Shown piece after piece: positions 57,801-64,000 of a stretch of 64,000 bases of DNA. Made by a program: the position numbers and the translations under genes. The number at the start of each line of letters is the position of its first letter. Within the stretch, counting starts at the first letter, position 1. The stretch lies in assembly GCA_951802195.1 (NCBI GenBank), contig OX637631.1:124001-188000 (forward strand). The letters are read 5' to 3'. A model generated the notes under the pieces. The model searched no databases. It was not told the DNA's origin and saw nothing but the letters and a program-made list of their open reading frames with translations. Source of the DNA: Tausonia pullulans (taxonomy: Eukaryota > Basidiomycota > Tremellomycetes > Cystofilobasidiales > Mrakiaceae).

Positions 57801-60283
57801 CGACCGAGAAGTCTGGGTGAGGGAGGGGGGAGACAAGGTGAGGTCAGCCTCTTGCCATCACCCGCTCACATAAAAGGGAGGCCACTTACAACCCCAGACG
57901 TTAGTGTTAGACCGGAAGTTGAGCTCCTGGATGTCTCCTCCCGAGGGCTTGAACCCGTCCTCCGGGTTCTCCGAGGTGATGCGGCACGCGACGACGTGGC
58001 CCTTAGGCTTGGGCTTGCGCTGAACCTGGACAGACTCCGGGTTGACGAAGTCAAAGTCGATCTCACTGGTGGTGTGCGGGTCGAGACCGTAGAGAGTCCG
58101 GATGTCGCGGATCTGGGAGAGCGGGATACCCATCGCGATCTGGAGCTGAGCCGCGGGGAGGTTCACGCCAGAGACCATCTCGGTTGTCGGATGCTCGACC
58201 TGAAGACGCGGGTTAAGCTCAAGGAAGAAGAAGGAGTCGTCGGCGTGCGAGTACAGATCTAAAGAGAGGGGAGGGGGGTCAGCAAGGGAGCGGCTCTGCT
58301 TAGGTGGTAGGGGCCGACTCACACTCGACGGTTCCGGCCGAGACGTAGCCGACGAGCTTGGCGAGCCGGACAGCAGCCTTCTCCATCTCCTCAAAGCGCT
58401 CGGCCTTGGCAATCGTGACAGGGGCCTCCTCAATGATCTTCTGGTGGCGACGCTGGACAGAGCAGTCACGGCCGAAGAGGGAGATGGCGTTGCCGTACTG
58501 GTCGGCGAGGAGCTGGACCTCGAGGTGACGAGCCGAGCCGGCGAGGGCCATGATGAAGATGGGCGAGCCTTGCGAGCAGAAATCGTCAGTGAGGGCCTCA
58601 CCTGAGAAACAGCCGGGCCAGCCGACTCACCAGGGACCTCGGCGGCGACGGCGTGGAATGACTGCTGGAAGGCCGCGCGCTCGTGAACCATACGAATTCC
58701 CTTTCCTCCACCACCCTCGGAGGCCTTGATCATGACCGGGTACCCGATCTTCTCGGCCCTGGCCTCGCCGTCGTCAACCGTCTTGACGCATGCATCCTGG
58801 TAAGGGCCGTCGGGGACGGTAACGAAGCCCTGAGGCGACATGACGGTGTCGGTGATACCCGTGCCGGACCAGGGCATGCAAGGCACCTGAGCATGCTGAG
58901 CGACGATGGTCGACGAGATCTTATCTCCGAGCGAGCGCATTGCCGAGCCGGGGGGTCCGATGAAAACGATCTTCTGCTTGGAGGCCGCGAGCATCTCGGG
59001 AAGGCGAGGGTTCTCCGAGGCGTGACCCCTAGAAATGACGGCTGTCAGCGGGAGGCACAGATCCAGGGGAAAACGCTCGGAAAACAACGACGCACCATCC
59101 AGCCCAAACAGCGTGGACACCTGCCCGCTCGGCGACGTCAACGATGAGGTCGACGTTGGCGTAGTTGTTGTTGTTGGTGCCGCCGGGAACCTCGACGAAG
59201 CGGTCAGCCATGCGGATGTAGTCGGCGTTGACCTTTCTGTGAGATGGTCAGGTGGGGCCGGCCGGGTCAGCCCGCTGAAAAGAGAAGAGATCTCGCTTCA
59301 AGGGACAGGCACGAACAGGTCTTCCGGGGTCGCCATCGCAGTGAATTCAACGGCGCGCTCGTCGCCAAAGGTCTCGTAGCACCATTTGCGGACCGAACGG
59401 ATCTCCTTGACAGCGGCGATACCGTTGTTGGCGATGAGGATCTGACGGAAGGAAAGAAGGTCAGCAAGGGGGGCCGGTGGGAAAACATATAAAGGGAAAG
59501 CGGGCGAGCGACGGACCTTGCTGATGACTGAGTGTCCGCCGTGGGAGCGGACAAAGTCCGTCACCCGTGATGGGGGGGCATTCTCGAGCGAGTTCCCACC
59601 TAGAATGGCGAGGAGGAAGGGAAGGAAGAGGGAGGAGGAGAGGGGCGTCAGTCGATGCTCACTCAAAGAGGAAGACAGACAGGTGTGGGGCGGGCGCCTA
59701 GACCATCGAATAAATGGGGCACGACCCGAGGCCGCCCACTCGTCGTCGCCTCGCCCGAATTCACTTAGCCCAATGACGAGGCCGTGAAGACGTCGGGCAG
59801 AGCAAGTAAGTCGTCGCCATCTGCTTCTCCCAGGGGAGAAGCAGAAAGGAAGATCAAGTGAAGGGAGAGACCGAGCAATGAAACGGTGACGGCGCGGCAG
59901 GCGAGCCGAGCGTTCCCCAGCCCAAAAACGACGGGGGACAGCGGCGGCGGACAGCGGCGCGCGGGTGGGAAATGAAGGGGAGGGGGCGACAGGCCGGCGT
60001 CGTCCTAACAGTCTCTCAGGCGCCGTGACTGAGTCCCCCCCCCTGGTCCTCAAGGGCATAGAAGCAGAGCCAGGAGCAAGGAGCAGACGCCCAGGGGGAC
60101 GTCTGGGCCAGAAAGAGGCCCAGAGAGCAACAGGCATGCGACCATCGCAGACCTCAAGGCGAACGCCGAGCGCCGACAGCAGCGAGACAGGCAGCTGGAT
60201 CTCTCGTCTGGAAGTCTCGTGTTCTCGTCTGGTGCTCTCGACTCACCAATGAAGTGCTGTACGTTGGCGTGGGCTCCGTCCAT
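51864..60283 (-). CDS. ACC1: Acetyl-CoA carboxylase, multifunctional
   Basis: Biotin enzyme making malonyl-CoA for fatty acid synthesis; homomeric, cytosolic in yeasts. Start at 60283 ([12 protein letters not shown]), exon 2 from 59599 ([20 protein letters not shown]). Biotin carboxylase: [20 protein letters not shown] (near 59400-59440), [14 protein letters not shown]-type [20 protein letters not shown] (near 58700), [20 protein letters not shown] (near 58200). Biotin carrier: [10 protein letters not shown] with the biotin-bearing Lys at 56988-56990. The central domain spans about 54100-56900. Carboxyltransferase: [18 protein letters not shown] (near 54310), [20 protein letters not shown] (near 53970), [29 protein letters not shown] (near 53450), [18 protein letters not shown]-like [17 protein letters not shown] (near 52840). 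It ends SALVASLGL. Introns cluster in the 5' third and are short, except intron 1 (59600-60246, 647 nt). Confidence 0.96.
59600..60246 (-). other. ACC1: Long first intron of ACC1
   Basis: GTGAGT donor at 60246, AG acceptor at 59601-59600, 647 nt. It is GC-rich and contains an ATG (60137) whose frame runs without stop into exon 2 and is very rich in Arg, Ser and Leu. See findings for the isoform question. Confidence 0.75.
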
Positions 60284-62660
60284 TCTATCGATGTCTGTCC
60301 AGTCGTCGGTCGTGGCGGGCGAGTTGGGCGTGGGGGGTGTTGGCCGGGGGGAGGGAGAGGACGAGGTGGAGGGAGCGACGGCGGGGAGAGAAAGAGGGCG
60401 TGAAGAGGAGAGACGGACGGGAGAGAAGACAGCTAGAGAGGAGGAGAGAGAGGACGAGGTTGTGTTGATGGGGAGATAGCGAGGAGAGAGGTGGGGGGTG
60501 GAGGTGAAAGAGGAGAGAGGACAAGGGCGAGGTAGGACAGTGAGCTTGGGGAAGAGGATCCCTGACCCGCCCCAACGCGCGTTCGATGGACCCCAGCTCC
60601 TCCCGCACGACCCGCCGAAGCCCGCCGTCTCCACTTTCCAGCTCGCCAGGGGAGAGCCACCGGCGGGGAGTGGGGAAGCTGAGAGGCTGGCCCAGCTGTC
60701 GGGCCAGCCCACTCACTCAGTCCGCATCGCGCCGACGCCTGCCTCTCGTTCCTGGCGGGACGCTTGCGAAGCGCGCGCGACAAGATGGAATGTAGAGATC
60801 TCGGTCGGCTTGCCCCATCGACGTTTCTCGGATGCATTCCCGAGCAGTGCTTGCTCCATGGACCTCCCTCAGACGCCATGTCTCGCTCTATGTCTGCGAT
60901 CGGGGGGATCCGGGACTGGAAAACTCATTCAAGATAGAGAGCGATGGTGACGGCGCAGCACCGCCGACTAACCTGAACAAAGAAAACGAAACCGGACTGT
61001 GGTCTTCATCGGCATCGCTCCCTCTCAATCGTCCATCGGTCGGAGCAGGCAGATAGGCCCCCCACTCCCTCTCATCGCTGTGGCGTCGGAGCCGTGGGGA
61101 TTCGAAGACAAGCGGTGACGTCCGGGACAGCGAGCTTGTCTCTCTCTCTCCGGTCGGTCGGTCCCCCAGCGGCTTGCGCTTTCTTCCACTTGAGTGAAGC
61201 CTTCATTCGAGCCCACGCGGGCTCGAGCCTCTTGCCGTTCTTTCTGAGTCTCCCTTCATCACATGGGCATAGATGACATCAGTGGGAATCAGTTAGGAAT
61301 GTGAAGCCACCTGGTTAATGTGCGGCGAGGGCCGCCTGGGACCAATGTTTGGGGGAGTGTAGACACGGATGGAGAGGCTTCGCGCTGTGCGGGCCAGCGA
61401 TTCGTGAGCGGGAACTGGAAAAACCCCATCTCCTCCTCGCATTATCATGTCCTGTCGCCCCAACTCTTCATCGATGGCAAAGGCACCTGGGTTCGATGCT
61501 TTATGTGTCTCACACGGCAACACCGAACTTCTTCTCTTGGAGTTCGGCTTTCGGCGGGCGGGCGCCGCCGCCGCAAGCTGAGTCTGACCCATGCAGGCAA
61601 TGCGCAGCCTTCATTCCTGGCTGAAGATCTCTCATCTTCAAAGATTCGCCTGCCATGGAGAGGGACCATTGCGAATCGCAAGTCTGCAGCACGTTGCTTA
61701 GATCGAAAATCTTGCGTCGGTCTTAGTTGACACTCTTGATTGAATCACTGAGGCTTGTTTGCCCTATCCTCGAGTCCCCAGCCCCGAGTCTCCGAGGGTG
61801 AGCTGCTGGACGAGCGCCGAAGCCAGACTAGTCAGCTTTTGCTTTCGGTCGTTCGATACGAAGTTGCCTACTGGTCAGGACAGCACGAGAAAGGATGACG
61901 ACGGGGAGCACAAATGAACCAGGAAAGGGATCAATCGCTACCAGGGGTTCGTGCGGGAAAGTCGGGCAAGGCCGTCGACCCCCTCCTCATCTGTCCCTCT
62001 TCTCTCGCACTACTAGATTCAACCACCACACGCTCCACCCTGTCCAGCAACCTTCCCAAACTTGAATACTTCATAAAGACAACCAAGCGCATATCTTCCC
62101 TTCGCTCGCCTGGCCCATCATGGCGGTCAGTGTACCTTGACTCGGCCGCTCACGCTTCTTCACTCGCGTGCGCTCGCTGACAGCCTTAGCTGCCTTTCTC
62201 CCCTTTCCTCAACCCGTCGCCCTCGTTTTCACTCGCTCATCTCGTCCTTGTGTCTTGCGTGCCCGCCCCTCATGTGCGCACAACTGTGTCCCACACCCTC
62301 GTCCACTCACTCTCATGCGCCTGCGGCCCCCACCGAATCCCCCTTCATTCATCGGGGCTTCGTTCATCCGGTGGCTTCCTCTCATGACCCTCTCTCTCGC
62401 GCCCTGACTCCTCGGATCCGGATACTCCCACGACTGTGGCACCTTCGCTTATTAGATTTCCCAGGGGCTGCTCGTACGTTTCTTCCTCTCTCGCCCTGTC
62501 GTTTATTATTATTTTCGTCTTCTCCCTGTCGCCTCTTTTTCCTCGCTTACTTCCTTCGCGCGACGAGTCGGTCCGAAACCGAATTTACTGCTCCTTCAAG
62601 CGCCATGCCCTCCTGTCCCATCATCCACTTGCTAACCCTGCTTGATGCCCGTCGCTGCAG
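60284..62660. other. Long intergenic region upstream of ACC1 and of the membrane-protein gene
   Basis: 2.4 kb between divergent genes, the largest gap in the window. 60284-60712 (minus strand) is an open frame continuous with ACC1 exon 1. 61980-62660 is C/T-rich in the plus direction, a probable leader containing undetected first exon(s) of the rightward gene; an ATGGCG followed by GTCAGT at 62120 is one possible start plus donor. The middle (60700-61980) shows no gene, RNA or repeat that I can support. Confidence 0.5.
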
Positions 62661-63977
62661 TTGGCCATCTTGGCGGTCGCCATCTTTATTGTCATCCTCG
62701 TCATGGCTGGGGTGCGTCCACACTCGCTCTCGCCCGCTTGCGTTCCTTCTTGGCTCTTCTTGCCGCTAGGCGCCCAGCGCCCAGCGCCCACACACACACA
62801 CACACTAGCCTCGCCCCGCCCGCTAGCTCTGTTCGCCCCCCCCCCCCCCCCCCCCCCGCCGCGTCGTCCTCCCCTCTCTCACCCACCCCTAAAGTTCCAT
62901 TCGTTGACTAAGCCCACCCGTCTCAGACCCTCTTCACCCGCTGGAACGCTGCGAACCGGCGAGCATCCGCCGCCAGGCCCATACCTCTAGAGAGACGCAC
63001 CAGCACCAACACCAGCAGCTGGCCGTTACCTCCTCGGACCAGTCCGAGGCCGCCACCGCCACCGTGGATGCGCGTCGCCCGGTGGACGCCGGAGGAGGAG
63101 ACGCGCAAGTGGGCGACGGGGTATCTGAAGAAGAGGAGGCCGGGCTTGAGCGAGGTGCTAGCGCTGGGGTACGGGGAGCCGGTCGAGGGAGTCGAGGGGG
63201 AGGGGGAGAGCAGGGGGCAAGCAGCGATGGAGACGGATGTGATGGGTTGGCGACAGGTGAGCGCGAGCCCGTCGTCGTTCGTGTCCACGGGGAGAACGAG
63301 CTGCTGCTGCGCACAGGAGCGACGACGCTGACTCCGGCCCCTCTATCGTCACCCTGCTGCATTTTCAGCCCGTTGCTCTCACCACCCGTCTCCCCTCCCC
63401 CGTTCGACGGACCCGAGCAGCCCGGAGAGCGGCGAACTCCCCTGCGGCATTAGAGGCGCAGCAGCTCATGCACGTCACGCTCCTCATCGCGCTCCCAACC
63501 CCGCCGCCTTCACCACCAGCCCGAACACGCCTCCTCACCTCCTACCCTCTCTCCTCCTCCTCCACCACCTCCTCCTTCTCCCAGGATGCATCCACCTTCG
63601 AGCCCCCGGAGGTATCCGACCTCCCCGAACTGGAGCTCGGCACGGCCACCCTCCGTCTCGACGCGCCGTTCGCCTCCCTCGGCATCCCACACGAATGGGC
63701 TCGCGCCTCCTTACACGCCTCGACGAAGAAGGCGAAGAGGGAGGAGGCGCTGCTGATTGCGACGGCTGCGAGGGGTCCACCCCCGACGTCGGGGACGAGG
63801 CATCGACCGCGACCGCGGCCGGGAGGGCCAGCGACGGCGACGGCGACGGCCTCAGCCTCAGCCTCGGCAGCGACCCAGACACAGGTGGGGGGGACACCAC
63901 CGACGAGGTGGGCTCCAAGGGAGCCGCCGCCTCAGCCACCGGTGCAGGGGACGGGGCTGAGGACGCGCTTCCAATGA
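62661..63977 (+). CDS. Unrecognised single-pass membrane protein (first exon uncertain)
   Basis: I do not recognise this family. An acceptor at 62660 opens an exon that is almost wholly a transmembrane helix (LAILAVAIFIVILVMAG), then a GGTGCG-type donor. The next exon (from about 62929) reads TLFTRWNAANRRASAARPIP, a basic stop-transfer flank, then a Pro-rich stretch and MRVARWTPEEETRKWATGYL then KKRRPGLSEVLALGYGEPVE. After an intron ending near 63368 the frame continues VALTTRLPSPVRRTRAARRA, EAQQLMHVTLLIALPTPPPS, and PPEVSDLPELELGTATLRLD, ending GLRTRFQ at 63977. Positive residues after the helix suggest a cytosolic tail. The start codon and the luminal N-terminus are not located; exon borders are tentative. 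A different frame after about 63700 (acidic Gly/Asp/Ser-rich) is open to the window edge, so the true 3' end could differ. Confidence 0.4.
62771..62789 (+). repeat. Tandem CGCCCAG units
   Basis: CGCCCAG is repeated about 2.7 times, directly joined to the CA repeat that follows. It lies in a putative intron. Confidence 0.7.
62789..62805 (+). repeat. CA dinucleotide microsatellite
   Basis: Eight to nine CA units in the putative intron after the transmembrane exon. Confidence 0.85.
62836..62857 (+). repeat. C22 homopolymer
   Basis: Twenty-two consecutive C between GTTCG and GCCGCG, 31 bp after the CA repeat. Likely unstable in length and error-prone in sequencing, so spacing here should be treated with care. 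Confidence 0.85.
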
Positions 63978-64000
63978 GGGGGGCCTGCAAAACGGGGGTT

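Noticed and set aside
62771-62857. C-rich and CA-rich tracts as telomere or subtelomere sequence
   Set aside because: Mixed simple repeats within a probable intron; no telomeric unit array.
63700-64000. Acidic Gly/Asp/Ser-rich frame open to the right edge
   Set aside because: It overlaps the frame that continues cleanly from the previous exon of the membrane protein. Kept only as an alternative 3' end, not as a gene.
1-64000. Transposons, retroelements, viral fossils, CRISPR arrays or bacterial-type operons
   Set aside because: No reverse transcriptase, integrase, transposase, long terminal or inverted repeats, or spaced repeat arrays were seen on either strand.

Overview
This window is a gene-dense stretch of a fungal nuclear genome. 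The genes are cut by many short introns (mostly 50-150 nt) with GTNNGT-type donors, a CTGAC/CTGAT branch site and a YAG acceptor. Base composition is GC-rich, with C/G-ending codons and pyrimidine-rich sequence before many start codons. This style, the protein set (Pho80-type cyclin, Cdc24, Eaf3, CFIm25, Ataxin-10, LCHN-type DENN protein) and the intron density point to a basidiomycete. A Pucciniomycotina yeast such as a Microbotryomycete is my best guess, but I cannot prove the lineage without a search. I see no rRNA, tRNA, CRISPR, transposon or viral element.

Layout, left to right. 1-16.4 kb holds housekeeping genes: valyl-tRNA synthetase (cut by the left edge), CCA-adding enzyme, 3-ketosphinganine reductase, Eaf3/MRG15, CFIm25, Utp6 and COX6. 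16.4-32.5 kb holds Cdc24, a mannitol/sorbose-type SDR, an Ataxin-10 protein, an LCHN/DENND11-like DENN protein, TFIIE-beta and another SDR. 32.5-44.6 kb is the most accessory-looking part: a Pho80-like cyclin, a third SDR, an ACS-family (Fen2/Dal5-like) transporter that looks recently inactivated at its 5' end, a divergent 2-oxoglutarate/Fe(II) oxygenase and a UspA-domain protein. 44.6-60.3 kb holds QCR6, a Mak32-type PfkB protein, a cytochrome P450 and the 8.4-kb acetyl-CoA carboxylase gene. 60.3-64 kb is a long intergenic region followed by an unrecognised single-pass membrane protein.

Most genes are unrelated in function and simply packed closely, with several divergent promoters of 160-260 bp. 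Two themes stand out. First, the adjacent tRNA-enzyme genes (VAS1, CCA1) each show a basic, presequence-like N-terminus followed by an in-frame second ATG, the arrangement yeasts use to serve mitochondria and cytosol from one gene. ACC1 also has two open, basic in-frame leaders, though with weaker support. Second, SDR + transporter + 2-oxoglutarate oxygenase (35.6-43.0 kb) look like a small uptake/catabolism cluster whose transporter is decaying. I did not find a clearly new biological system. The transporter pseudogene and the possible organelle isoforms are the best leads.
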